Below the pieces are notes generated by a model. The model worked only from the letters and a program-made list of their open reading frames with translations, did no database searches and was not told the origin of the DNA. Position numbers and translations under genes: made by a program. Of a stretch of DNA of 64,000 nucleotides, positions 26,372 to 34,742 are shown piece after piece; the first letter of the stretch is position 1; each line of letters begins with the position of its first letter. The stretch comes from Neobacillus sp. FSL H8-0543. GTDB taxonomy: Bacteria > Bacillota > Bacilli > Bacillales > Cytobacillaceae. The DNA lies in assembly GCF_038592905.1 (NCBI RefSeq), contig NZ_CP151943.1, positions 1,088,001 to 1,152,000 on the forward strand. Reading direction: 5' to 3'.

Positions 26372-26550
26372 TCGGCCCACCTCTCAAATAATTGCCTTTT
26401 CTTGGCTGAATTCACCATTGTCTCTGCAATCACTCGATGCAACCTTTCCAGCTCTTCTAGAGTTGGCCTTCTATTTGGAACAATAAGTCTAATGGTTCCG
26501 TGTTTTCCTGTTATTTCAATCACACTTCCATCTATTCCTTCAAAATCCAT
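26368..26550 (-). CDS. Small hypothetical protein, 60 aa
   Basis: A short protein with a beta-rich start (GSVIEITGKHGTIRLIVPNRRPT) and a helical end (LEELERLHRVIAETMVNSAKK). It lies five bases after the XRE regulator gene and is coupled to the 54-aa gene. The group faces away from the FtsK module, like regulator genes of mobile elements. No family is recognised. Confidence 0.65.
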   Translation of the reverse strand: MDFEGIDGSVIEITGKHGTIRLIVPNRRPTLEELERLHRVIAETMVNSAKKRQLFERWAE

Positions 26551-26555
26551 CGACC

Positions 26556-26786
26556 TTAATCACCCCAAAAATCTCCATAATCAACACTGTAACCACTTTC
26601 TTTCAAGACCTTTATTATCTTCATACCATTCTTCATGGATGGTTCATGCTCTGCTGGATGACATAGCCTGCTGATCGTGCTTTTACTAACCCCGCTTTTT
26701 TCTGCTAGGACTTGCTGCGATATTGAATTTTGATCAATAAAGCTACCGAATCTTGATCTTTGTTTCCCGAGACCATGATCATACAC
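26556..26786 (-). CDS. XRE-type helix-turn-helix regulator
   Basis: A 76-aa DNA-binding protein. The helix-turn-helix reads ISQQVLAEKSGVSKSTISRLCH. The GTG at 26786 is chosen because GGGGGTGAT is spaced five bases upstream; an in-frame ATG at 26924 has no such site. It is divergent from the FtsK module and may control it. Confidence 0.75.
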   Translation of the reverse strand: MYDHGLGKQRSRFGSFIDQNSISQQVLAEKSGVSKSTISRLCHPAEHEPSMKNGMKIIKVLKESGYSVDYGDFWGD

Positions 26787-27130
26787 ATTATCACCCCCTG
26801 CTTCTCTTACATTTCGATAAGCCCGTATAAAAATCCTACAAATAAAATTATTTTTACTTATAGGAAACATGGACAACCAGTGCGACATAGGCTTTATTAA
26901 GGCAGCAATCAAAGCATCTACCAAAAATCTACTTTGTTTATTATCAAGTTACCTACAATTGTATCTCTATCAAAGTAATTAAGCCTTAAAGCCATATCAA
27001 TAGCGGATTTTAAAATCTGTTTAGAGGGAGGCGGAGCCGGAAGGCCTGAGAGGGGGTCCGGGGGAGACAAAAAATGTATTCTGATAATTTGACAATTGAG
27101 AAATCAGAAAATTAAGAGGAGTGTTCACCC
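26787..27130. other. Divergent control region of the FtsK module
   Basis: This 344-bp gap separates the XRE operon from the FtsK operon. It is AT-rich except for a G-rich, purine-rich tract at about 27024-27066. That tract contains the hairpin CCGGA (27037-27041) with TCCGG (27057-27061). It could be a replication origin or nick site. AGAGGAG before 27131 is a ribosome site. Confidence 0.5.
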
Positions 27131-27502
27131 ATGAGAAAACTTTCCAAGCTTCCCGTAGAGTCTATTGACTTTAAAACTTTTTGCAAAGGTGGTTCACCTG
27201 AATATGTAGCAGCCAAACAAAAGCTAGATAACCTATACCAACAACAACAAAAAAACAGCCTACTCAATCGCCGCAACCTTACTGCCTATTCCCTCTATAT
27301 CAATCCTCTAGCATTATTCGATGTTCATTTCATGCTTGCAGCTGGTGCTGTGGTTCTAGTTGCTGTTCTCGAAAAGAAATTAGCTGATAACGGAATTATA
27401 GGTCCTGCCGCTATTATATCTGGAATATTAAAAATTGGCTTTCCCTTAGTTGCGTTTGGTTCTATCCTCATTCTCATTTCTAAGTTAGGAGTGTTCCTAT
27501 GA
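27131..27502 (+). CDS. Small membrane protein of the FtsK module
   Basis: A 123-aa protein with a polar first 55 residues and two transmembrane helices (FDVHFMLAAGAVVLVAVLE and IIGPAAIISGIL...LVAFGSILILISK). Its stop overlaps the FtsK-like start by four bases. Its role is probably with the translocase, which itself has no membrane segment. Confidence 0.7.
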   Translation: MRKLSKLPVESIDFKTFCKGGSPEYVAAKQKLDNLYQQQQKNSLLNRRNLTAYSLYINPLALFDVHFMLAAGAVVLVAVLEKKLADNGIIGPAAIISGILKIGFPLVAFGSILILISKLGVFL

Positions 27503-28671
27503 TAAAAGAATGGTTCGCTAAACAAAGGATGAAAGCGTCTCTCTTCCAGGTATTCAGAAATGCTGATATTGGAATCTCTTACTCATATGGCGATAACAAG
27601 GGAACAGTTTACCCTAAGATTCGAAAGGTGAAGTTTGATTACGAGCGAAAGACAGCGATTTGCTATTTCTCCCTACCTACTGGATTGGATCCAAAGGAGA
27701 TTAAGAAAAAGGAGTACTGCTTTCACCAGGTCTTTGGCCAGAACATCGAGGTAAAAGGAGAGGTGAGAGAATTTAAGCTCACAGTATACGCCGCTAAACT
27801 GCCCTCAGAGCTTACTTATGACTTTGAGGCATATTCACCCTCCTTTAAAGGAATGGCTCTCCCTATCGTCGCTGGTATGGATTTAAACGGCAAATTGATT
27901 GTTTTCGATTTGCTAAAAAATCCGCATTTACTTATTGCTGGAGAAACAGGTTCAGGAAAATCCACACAAATTAGAAGCGTTCTTGCAACCCTCATTCAAG
28001 CGTTACCGCCCGAGCGACTAGAACTATTCCTTTGTGACTTAAAGCGTTCAGAATTCCATCTTTTCAGGCAGGTAGAGCACGTTCAAGAGCTGTTCGTCTC
28101 TCCGGCTGAAATGCTGCCAATGCTTCAATACCTGCAAAAGGAAATGCGGGCTCGAGGGGATAGACTAGATCAACACGAAGTAACGCACATTGATGAACTT
28201 GAAAGCCCTCCTCCTTATATCGTTCTTTGCATCGATGAGGTGGCTTTGCTTCAGAAAGAAACGAAGCTAATGGAGCTGGTGGAGGAAATCAGTGCCATAG
28301 GTAGGGCTCTTGGAGTATTCCTCATCCTATCGATGCAGCGTCCAGATAGAAAAGTCCTGGACGGGAAGCTAAAGAACAACCTAACCGTTCGAATGGGTTT
28401 TAAGTGTGCTGATCTTATTAATTCTCGTATCATCGGCACGCCTGGAAGTGAAAAGCTAAAAATAGATGGAAGAATGTTACTCAAGACTAAAGATTATGAC
28501 TTAAAGGAAATTCAAGCCCCATTCTTAACACTAGATAACGCGAAAAAGATTTTAGAGCCCTATAAGGTAGCAAAACCAAATGACCGCTTTAATAGCTTCA
28601 AAAAGCCGCCTATTGACGTGATTGACTTAACGGAAAATGAAAATGGAGTGTTTGGGGTGTTAGACGAATGA
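27499..28671 (+). CDS. FtsK/SpoIIIE-family DNA translocase
   Basis: A 390-aa ATPase. Walker A is GETGSGKSTQI, followed by LFLCDLKRSEFHLFR, Walker B VLCIDEVALL, and LSMQRPDRKVLDGKLKNNL. There is no transmembrane region, unlike chromosomal FtsK. Similar translocases sit near the left end of Bacillus temperate phages and in conjugative elements. It overlaps the membrane protein and the relaxation-like gene by four bases each, a tight operon. Confidence 0.88.
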   Translation: MIKEWFAKQRMKASLFQVFRNADIGISYSYGDNKGTVYPKIRKVKFDYERKTAICYFSLPTGLDPKEIKKKEYCFHQVFGQNIEVKGEVREFKLTVYAAKLPSELTYDFEAYSPSFKGMALPIVAGMDLNGKLIVFDLLKNPHLLIAGETGSGKSTQIRSVLATLIQALPPERLELFLCDLKRSEFHLFRQVEHVQELFVSPAEMLPMLQYLQKEMRARGDRLDQHEVTHIDELESPPPYIVLCIDEVALLQKETKLMELVEEISAIGRALGVFLILSMQRPDRKVLDGKLKNNLTVRMGFKCADLINSRIIGTPGSEKLKIDGRMLLKTKDYDLKEIQAPFLTLDNAKKILEPYKVAKPNDRFNSFKKPPIDVIDLTENENGVFGVLDE

Positions 28672-29342
28672 AAAAGAGAGATATGGACATTTTAAACGAC
28701 CTACAGCGTTTCAGGTGCTTAACGAGGGATGACATTATAGATTTACACTTCAAGAACCTTAAACAGCCTGTAACTTGCTGTAACACAGTACTAAAGCGAT
28801 TGAGACGTGACGGATATATCGAAGTGAGCAAAGAAAGGCAGCCTTATATTTATTTTTGCTCTCCTTCACCAATTAAAAAAGATTCCACAAAGATACCGCA
28901 TTTCCTGAAAATAGTTGAATTCTACAAAAGCTTAATCAATTATGAGCAACCTAGAAGCTTCATAGTGGAGCCTAAGTATGGGAAAGAGTATATGGAGCCG
29001 GATGCCTTTATGCTCTGGAAGAAAGCTCCGTTCTTTGTGGAAATACAGCGTTCTGTGTATTCGGATAAAGTTATGAAAGAGAAGGTAGGTAGATATGAAT
29101 CTTTTTTTATGAGTAATGAATGGCAGCAAGAGCCATGGCAACCACAAAATAAGAAAATGTTTCCCCCAGTCATCTTAATCACGGATACTAGATACAACAT
29201 TGAAAGTGCCTATGTAAAGTTTTATCAGGTCCAAAGCATCAAACAATTGGTGAAAATGTTTGAACCGAAAAGGACAGAAGTTGCGATGAAAGATTCAAAT
29301 ATAAAAGTCACTGGATCTCCCCTTAAATTAATGACGGATTAG
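28668..29342 (+). CDS. Replication-relaxation family protein
   Basis: A 224-aa protein. An N-terminal winged helix (DILNDLQRFRCLTRDDIIDLHF...VLKRLRRDGYIEV) precedes a domain with a possible nuclease-like core (YMEPDAFMLWKKAPFFVEIQRS, an E/D-x-E-x-Q pattern). This fits the replication-relaxation family, linked to FtsK-like genes on plasmids and phages. It is the last gene of the operon. Confidence 0.78.
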   Translation: MKKRDMDILNDLQRFRCLTRDDIIDLHFKNLKQPVTCCNTVLKRLRRDGYIEVSKERQPYIYFCSPSPIKKDSTKIPHFLKIVEFYKSLINYEQPRSFIVEPKYGKEYMEPDAFMLWKKAPFFVEIQRSVYSDKVMKEKVGRYESFFMSNEWQQEPWQPQNKKMFPPVILITDTRYNIESAYVKFYQVQSIKQLVKMFEPKRTEVAMKDSNIKVTGSPLKLMTD

Positions 29343-29697
29343 ATCCACCACTTGCTCGAAGTGGATTTAAAAAGACATTCATATGAATGCTAAAATCGAT
29401 AAGGGAATTTGTGACGGAGAAGATATAACAGATTGTTTAAGGAAATAGACAATGCCCCACTCGATTCATGAGTGAGGTCTTTTTTCATTACTAGGAATAT
29501 ATCTTTATACCGAGTTGTTTTCTGACAATTCCTCCATAGGTGCCAATTTCTTTTATGTATTCCATTTTCCACATAAAGCATTCTGCTTGTTGAATCTATT
29601 TTGTCGATTCATGTCGAACTGTATTTATGAGGATTTTGCAGGATTTTACAAAAAACAAAAGAAATAATCTATATCATGTAACAAAGGAGAATTGTTA
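29343..29697. other. Gap between the FtsK module and the proteasome-like gene
   Basis: This 355-bp gap holds a hairpin ATCCAC/GTGGAT just after the stop (29344-29368) and a terminator at 29455-29486. The remaining 210 bp must contain the promoter of the proteasome-like gene. I see no clear -35/-10 pair. Confidence 0.55.
29455..29486 (+). terminator. Terminator of the FtsK module
   Basis: CCCCACTC and GAGTGAGG form a stem followed by TCTTTTTTC. Confidence 0.7.
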
Positions 29698-31014
29698 ATG
29701 ACTGCTGAAATTTGTGTAATGAATACTATGGGTATTGCTATGGCAGCTGACAGCGCTGTAACTATTGGAAGGGGAAGAAAAATATATAACTCTGCAAATA
29801 AACTTTTTTCACTTTCAAAATTTCATCCCGTAGGAATAATGATATATGGAAGTGCAGAATTTTTAAGAGTACCTTGGGAAACAATTATAAAGGTTTATAG
29901 ACAAAAACTTGGTGAGAAAAACTTTGGGACTGTAGAACAATTTGCATTGAATTTTCTTGAATTTATTAAAAGTAATGAATATGTAGAATTGACTTCGCAA
30001 AACGAAGAATCAAAGTTCACTTTACATCAAATTGATGAAATAGTTTCATCTTCATTTGAAATAATCCTTGAAGGATTAAAGGAAAAAGTAAACAAATCAG
30101 ATGAGGAAACTTCAGAAGAAGAGTTGAAAGCTGTAGCCAATAAGTTCTTAGATGAAATGTTAGTGGAATTGGATAACACAGAGTTTATTAATTGTTATGG
30201 TGATGAGGATTTTAGAACGGTTCTTGAAACATATGGAGATGAAATTGAACATATTATTTTGCAAACTTTTGAGAATATGATTTTTTCGGATGACTTAGTT
30301 ACAAATCTCAAATACATAGTTGCTAGTACTCTCCTCAAAAAGTTTTCAGAATCCACATCAGGTGTAGTAATAGCTGGTTTCGGCGAGAACGAACTTTACC
30401 CTGCATTAATAGCATATGATATCGATGGAAGAATTAATGGTAAAGTCAAGTTACAGATAAATAAACAAAAAATAGTTGGTAAAGATCTTACAGGAGCAAT
30501 TGTCCCATTTGCACAAGACGATATGGTTCATACTTTCCTAAGGGGCATTAATCCAGAAATCGAAAAGATTACATCTAACTATCTTAGCCATATATTTTCC
30601 GGTTTATCTGGTGTGATAGTAGATAACTTAAAAAGCGAACTAAAAGATATTGGCAATTCTGCTGACATTAAGATTAAAATTGATGAAGGATTAGAAAAGA
30701 TTCGTAATGAATATGAACGGGTATTAAATGAATATAAATATGAGAATTTCACTATACCTACTTTAAGTATAGTAAATTCTTTACCTAAGGATGAGTTAGC
30801 AGAGATGGCAGAGTCATTAGTTAACTTAACCTCTTTTAAAAGAAGGGTATCTTCAAGTTTAGAAACTGTTGGTGGTCCAGTAGATGTTGCAGTAATAACT
30901 AAGGGCGATGGATTAGTTTGGATAAAACGAAAACATTACTTTAGCAGGGAATTGAATAATAATTTTCATCAAAATTATTTTAGGAGGGATAATAATGAAC
31001 CAGTTGCTCCTTGA
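29698..31014 (+). CDS. Proteasome beta-subunit-like Ntn hydrolase in a prophage
   Basis: A 438-aa protein. Removal of Met leaves TAEICVMN with Thr1 free. Asp17 lies in GIAMAADSAVT and a Lys in NKLFSL aligns (one residue shifted) with catalytic Lys33 of proteasome beta subunits. AGFGENELYPALIAYDIDG and, near the end, VGGPVDVAVITKGDGLVW match the beta-subunit GG-(I/V)-DVAVIT pattern. Extra helical segments (about residues 95-220 and 265-375) make it twice the normal length. GGAG is 8-9 bases before the ATG. It is divergent from the tape measure and replaces the expected tail/lysis module. Function as a protease or amidase is inference; defence or lysogeny cargo is possible. Confidence 0.8.
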   Translation: MTAEICVMNTMGIAMAADSAVTIGRGRKIYNSANKLFSLSKFHPVGIMIYGSAEFLRVPWETIIKVYRQKLGEKNFGTVEQFALNFLEFIKSNEYVELTSQNEESKFTLHQIDEIVSSSFEIILEGLKEKVNKSDEETSEEELKAVANKFLDEMLVELDNTEFINCYGDEDFRTVLETYGDEIEHIILQTFENMIFSDDLVTNLKYIVASTLLKKFSESTSGVVIAGFGENELYPALIAYDIDGRINGKVKLQINKQKIVGKDLTGAIVPFAQDDMVHTFLRGINPEIEKITSNYLSHIFSGLSGVIVDNLKSELKDIGNSADIKIKIDEGLEKIRNEYERVLNEYKYENFTIPTLSIVNSLPKDELAEMAESLVNLTSFKRRVSSSLETVGGPVDVAVITKGDGLVWIKRKHYFSRELNNNFHQNYFRRDNNEPVAP

Positions 31015-31147
31015 AAAAAGTCTAGAAAAGAAATTGATTCCAAACACTTCAAAAAGAAATTCTATGAAAAAACTTTATGATGACCCAAATAAGTTGGCAA
31101 AAAAGTTTGCCGAAGAAACAATTGGAAAAGTATTTTTTAATAAATAA
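30995..31147 (+). CDS. 50-aa protein coupled to the proteasome-like gene
   Basis: A short basic protein, MNQLLLEKSLEKKLIPNTSK to IGKVFFNK, that overlaps the end of the proteasome-like gene by 20 bases. AGGAGGG precedes its ATG. The overlap and strong site imply coupled expression, so it could be a partner, inhibitor or substrate adaptor. No family is recognised. Confidence 0.65.
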   Translation: MNQLLLEKSLEKKLIPNTSKRNSMKKLYDDPNKLAKKFAEETIGKVFFNK

Positions 31148-31196
31148 AACCAAAAGCCCCTCTCGAGTGAGAAGGGCCCTATTTGGTTTTTTTCTA
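31148..31196. terminator. Bidirectional terminator between cargo and tape measure
   Basis: AAAACCAAA...TTTGGTTTTTTT flanks an inner stem GCCCCTCTC/GAGAAGGGC. It terminates the cargo operon and the leftward late operon. Confidence 0.8.
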
Positions 31197-31204
31197 TATT
31201 TCAT

Positions 31205-33124
31205 TTAAAACATATTTCTTATTCTAATATTAAGCTCTTGCATTTCAGTTAAATCTTTTACTAACCAACTCGCGATTTCCCTCTTATCTGGAGTAACAAT
31301 TTGAATGATATTTGGTTGTTTTGGTGGAGTTAGCTCTTTCGATACTAAACTTCTTGTCTCGCTTGCTGTCTTAACTTGAGACCCTCGAGGTATATTCAAT
31401 AATTCCGGTCCATGTTCGCCAACGATTGACAAACCACCATCTGCATAGTTAGTTCCTTTTGCGAACTCCTGGATTCCACCAAGCATTGACTTGGATTCTA
31501 CTTTTTTGTCACTACCCCATGAAACTTTTCCGATAAGAGGAATATCAACACCTGGTATTTTATTGATTTTTTCAATCATCCAGTTTATTCCTGAGATTAC
31601 CCCGTTTACCATTTTTGCCGCACCTTCTTGGACGCTTATCCAAATATTCGACATTTTAACTTTTACGGTATCCCAATTTTTATAAAGGGTAATACCTGCA
31701 GCAACCAATAAACCGATTGCTGCAACAACAATGCCTATAGGGTTCATAGCCATTGCTCCATTCATAGCCAGTTGCGCTGCTGTCGCTAATGCCATGATGG
31801 CTTTATATGCAGCTATCGATTTCGTGATTGTAATGTAAGCAATAGCACCCGCCGCAATTCCAGCTAGTATTGGTTCTAAAATTCCCCAATGGTCTTTAAT
31901 CCAAAAACTTATATCTTTTATGACATCAATCGTTCCTTTTACAACACTTGTTGCTCCGTCAAAAGTCGTTTTAAAACCTTCTTTTATCTGAGGCATATGA
32001 TCAGTAATCCATTGAGAAAATTCGTTCATTTTTGGCATTAATTTTTCGCTAATCGGGAGAACAATATCTGTTGTGATTTGTCTACCTATCCCTGCAAGAG
32101 CTTCACCGAATGTATTGTATTTAATGCTGTTAATACTATCTAAGACCTCAGTAGACCCCTGGATGCTGTCATTTACTTTTAACAACTCAACCACAGCTGT
32201 AGCACCCATATCTTCAAATTTCGTGCCGAAAAGACTTACTCCGGCCGCTATTTGATCTTGTGGGTCTTTTATACCCATTAATGAATCAGCAACTGTTCGC
32301 ATTGCCGTTTTAGCTGATTCTCCACCTTTTGCAAATTCATCACGTAGTTTTGCTCCATTAAGTCCCATTCCGTCTAGGACTTCTGTGGCTCCATCGCCTT
32401 CTTCAGTCATGATGATGCCAAATTCTTTTACTGCGTCTGCAGCATAATCTAGGTTAAAAACTCCAGCTTTTTTCGCATTTTCAAATAAGCCAAACATATC
32501 AGACGCATCCATACCAGCTTGTTTAAAATAAACACTGTATTCATCAATCGTAGGAAGTAGATCATCAGCAAAGTTAAGTCCTTTTTGTGAACCCTCGGCG
32601 ATCAATGCCATTGCATCTGTACCAGTTAATCCAAACTGCTTCATTAGCTTGTCGGCGGACCGTAGCGATTCATTGGTATCATAGTCAAAAGTGTCTGAGA
32701 ACATTAATGCATCTTGTGTAAGATATTTAAGGTCTTCTCCCCATTCACCAGTGATAGTTTTGGCTTTTGCCATAACTTCTCCAATTTGTTCAAACGATTC
32801 ACCAAAATTGTTTCCATATATTTCTTTAATGGAACCGCCCATATCTTTCATTTCATCTTTAGTCGCACCGGTTTGTGCTTGTAAACCATTTAAAGTCTTC
32901 TGGAGATCGTCACCTGCCATGAGCATAGCTCCGATACCAATACCTGCTAAGCCAGTTCCTGCTAATAATGCTCCGCCAATCAATTTACCAGCATTTGCTG
33001 CAGCTCCACCTAAAAAACCGAACGTCTTAGAAAGCCCTTCTCCTTTTTGGTCAGTTTCGTCAATAGCATCATTTGCATTATCGTTATCAACAAAAATAGA
33101 TCCAAATAACTTAAATATTTCCAG
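31205..33124 (-). CDS. Tail tape measure protein
   Basis: A protein of about 639 aa that sets tail length. The N-terminus reads EIFKLFGSIFVDNDNAND, then helical repeats, Gly/Ala-rich membrane-like segments (GIAAGAIAYITITKSI, AMNPIGIVVAAIGLLVAAG), and a C-terminal GEHGPELLNIPRGSQV. No ATG, GTG or TTG lies before the conserved N-terminus; the frame opens with CTG at 33124, preceded by AGGTGA. A TTG at 32983 would cut off 47 conserved residues. It overlaps the GT gene by 14 bases and is the last structural gene before the cargo. Confidence 0.88.
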   Translation of the reverse strand: MEIFKLFGSIFVDNDNANDAIDETDQKGEGLSKTFGFLGGAAANAGKLIGGALLAGTGLAGIGIGAMLMAGDDLQKTLNGLQAQTGATKDEMKDMGGSIKEIYGNNFGESFEQIGEVMAKAKTITGEWGEDLKYLTQDALMFSDTFDYDTNESLRSADKLMKQFGLTGTDAMALIAEGSQKGLNFADDLLPTIDEYSVYFKQAGMDASDMFGLFENAKKAGVFNLDYAADAVKEFGIIMTEEGDGATEVLDGMGLNGAKLRDEFAKGGESAKTAMRTVADSLMGIKDPQDQIAAGVSLFGTKFEDMGATAVVELLKVNDSIQGSTEVLDSINSIKYNTFGEALAGIGRQITTDIVLPISEKLMPKMNEFSQWITDHMPQIKEGFKTTFDGATSVVKGTIDVIKDISFWIKDHWGILEPILAGIAAGAIAYITITKSIAAYKAIMALATAAQLAMNGAMAMNPIGIVVAAIGLLVAAGITLYKNWDTVKVKMSNIWISVQEGAAKMVNGVISGINWMIEKINKIPGVDIPLIGKVSWGSDKKVESKSMLGGIQEFAKGTNYADGGLSIVGEHGPELLNIPRGSQVKTASETRSLVSKELTPPKQPNIIQIVTPDKREIASWLVKDLTEMQELNIRIRNMF

Positions 33125-33760
33125 TTAAATTCACCTGCCCTTCATAAGCAGCCATAACTTGATCCATTTCCTTTTCAACTTCTTCGTAAGTAATATCAGT
33201 AAACTTATTTTTCTTTGATGTTACTTTTTCTTTGAAAATGTCATACTCCATGAATTCAATTTGTCCGGACATCATTTTCGGGTAAAGTGTTTTCCACAAT
33301 TCATAGACAATATTTTCATTTTCCTTTTCAAACGCATTTTTCAATAACCGATTTAACAATTTTGAAGGTTTTTTTAATAGGAAATTAATATCATAACAGC
33401 TATGCAACAGGCGAAAGGTTTCTTCATACCCTATTGCATAGCTGTTTTGAAAAAACCCATGAGTTCTTTATCAGTTAATATCTCTTTAAAAGTTGTGATT
33501 GTTTTTGCAAGAGATTGTTTTTTAATTTCCTCAACTTCCTTACCCTCTGCTATAGAAACAACGGAAAAAAACTCGTCCTTAACTTTTCCGGAATTCTTGA
33601 TAATGTAAAAAATAACTTCCAATCCAACCTTTTTATAATCAACATTTTCCTCGCCTTGATATTTTGCTAAGCTTTCTTTTCGATAATTCTCAATATCTAG
33701 CTTTTCAAAGATATTCACCATATCGGGCAGCATATCAAAAGCCTGTTCACTGTTTATCAA
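33111..33760 (-). CDS. Tail assembly chaperone GT (frameshift fusion)
   Basis: A -1 frameshift at 33455-33449 joins the G protein to a second frame that continues to 33111. The shifted frame reads QNSYAIGYEETFRLLHSCYD after the slip and has no stop before 33111. This is the G/GT arrangement of long-tailed phages, in which the minor fusion binds the tape measure. Fusion is predicted from frame continuity and the slippery heptamer. Confidence 0.75.
33431..33760 (-). CDS. Tail assembly chaperone G
   Basis: The 109-aa unshifted product starts with TTG after AGGAGG, and ends KELMGFFKTAMQ. It is helical and acidic. It lies between the major tail protein and the tape measure, where the G chaperone is expected. 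Confidence 0.78.
   Translation of the reverse strand: MINSEQAFDMLPDMVNIFEKLDIENYRKESLAKYQGEENVDYKKVGLEVIFYIIKNSGKVKDEFFSVVSIAEGKEVEEIKKQSLAKTITTFKEILTDKELMGFFKTAMQ
33449..33455 (-). other. Programmed -1 frameshift heptamer
   Basis: In the G frame the codons TTT TTC preceded by T make the heptamer T TTT TTC, a standard X-XXY-YYZ slippery site. It is eight codons before the G stop. Confidence 0.7.
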
Positions 33761-33807
33761 CTATTACTCCTCCTTATATAAAAAAAGACAGGATAAATTC
33801 CCTATCT

Positions 33808-34356
33808 TTAGGCTGGTTCGGTTATGGTTGTAACATCTTCAATGTGAAATAAGTCGATGGTTACCTCTTCTGGATCCCAGTGTGCAAATACCTCAAGGGC
33901 AATTTCCCCTTCGGCTTTTGGTGCAGAAGATAAAACAAAATCACTCTCATTCATAGCATTGAAAAGAGTTATCTTTTTATATCCGCCCTTCGCCACTTTC
34001 GCAAACATCGTGATATTTTTAAAGTATTTCGATGCTGGAATTAACCCACCCTTGCTGTTTTTTATGATTTTGGATGTTTCATCATAGTCCGCTTGGGGCA
34101 TTGTTTTTGCAATAGTAGCAAGCTGAGTGTCCAGGATGCTAAATTTCAAGGATGCGTTAATTTCGTCAATAACTTGCATGCCTTTGGATTTTCCCATAGA
34201 GCCATCAAACTCGATGTCCCTGATATTCTTTGTCGCGTTAAATTCAGCACCACCCTTAGTAGGACCCAGCCGTTCTGCGCCAGCTTCTCCGTAATTCAAT
34301 ATGACGATTCCGTAATCAATTTGGATATTTTCAATCTGTTCTTTTTTCAATTTCAT
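33808..34356 (-). CDS. Major tail tube protein
   Basis: A 182-aa protein of the siphovirus tube type, with alternating beta strands (IDYGIVILNYGEAGAERLG, GGYKKITLFNAMNESDFVLS) and a C-terminal PEEVTIDLFHIEDV. The ATG at 34356 has GGGAG nine bases upstream. It precedes the G/GT genes, the usual order. Confidence 0.78.
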   Translation of the reverse strand: MKLKKEQIENIQIDYGIVILNYGEAGAERLGPTKGGAEFNATKNIRDIEFDGSMGKSKGMQVIDEINASLKFSILDTQLATIAKTMPQADYDETSKIIKNSKGGLIPASKYFKNITMFAKVAKGGYKKITLFNAMNESDFVLSSAPKAEGEIALEVFAHWDPEEVTIDLFHIEDVTTITEPA

Positions 34357-34361
34357 GGAAT

Positions 34362-34742
34362 TCACTCCCTTTTATATAACCTAGCTTGGTAAACATATTT
34401 TCTTCTTTTTATTAAAGGGTCAGGATCAATTAACGGAAGTTTAAGATCTAAATAGAAAGAGACTGCCAAATCGTCAGTCATCAAGGTTGTTTTATTTAAT
34501 GCGTTTATACTCTCCATTAAGGTTTCTAATCCCGAGGTATCCCCATTCATTGGACTATCCCATCCGTCAACATCCACCACCATGAATTCTTGAAACTCTC
34601 CATCATCAATATAATTCGGGATATCGAAGACAATATAGGGATAAGCTACTTTACCTGGAGCTGACTGAAAATAAACCCGGGAATGAATGTTTTTTAAGTA
34701 AGCAGTTAGCGCTTTTCTTAAATTAATCATCTGCTTCTTCAT
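34362..34742 (-). CDS. Tail completion/terminator protein, DUF3168-like
   Basis: A 126-aa protein: KALTAYLKNIHSRVYFQSAPGKVAYPYIVFD, with later VDGWDSPMNGDTSGLETLMESINALN, matching the pattern of gpU-like proteins that cap the tail tube. It overlaps the HK97 gp10-like gene by 20 bases. Confidence 0.7.
   Translation of the reverse strand: MKKQMINLRKALTAYLKNIHSRVYFQSAPGKVAYPYIVFDIPNYIDDGEFQEFMVVDVDGWDSPMNGDTSGLETLMESINALNKTTLMTDDLAVSFYLDLKLPLIDPDPLIKRRKYVYQARLYKRE

Noticed and set aside
29698..31014. HslV (ClpQ) assignment for the proteasome-like gene
   Set aside because: HslV is about 175-180 aa and lies next to hslU and xerC/codY; this protein is 438 aa, has large insertions and no ATPase partner.
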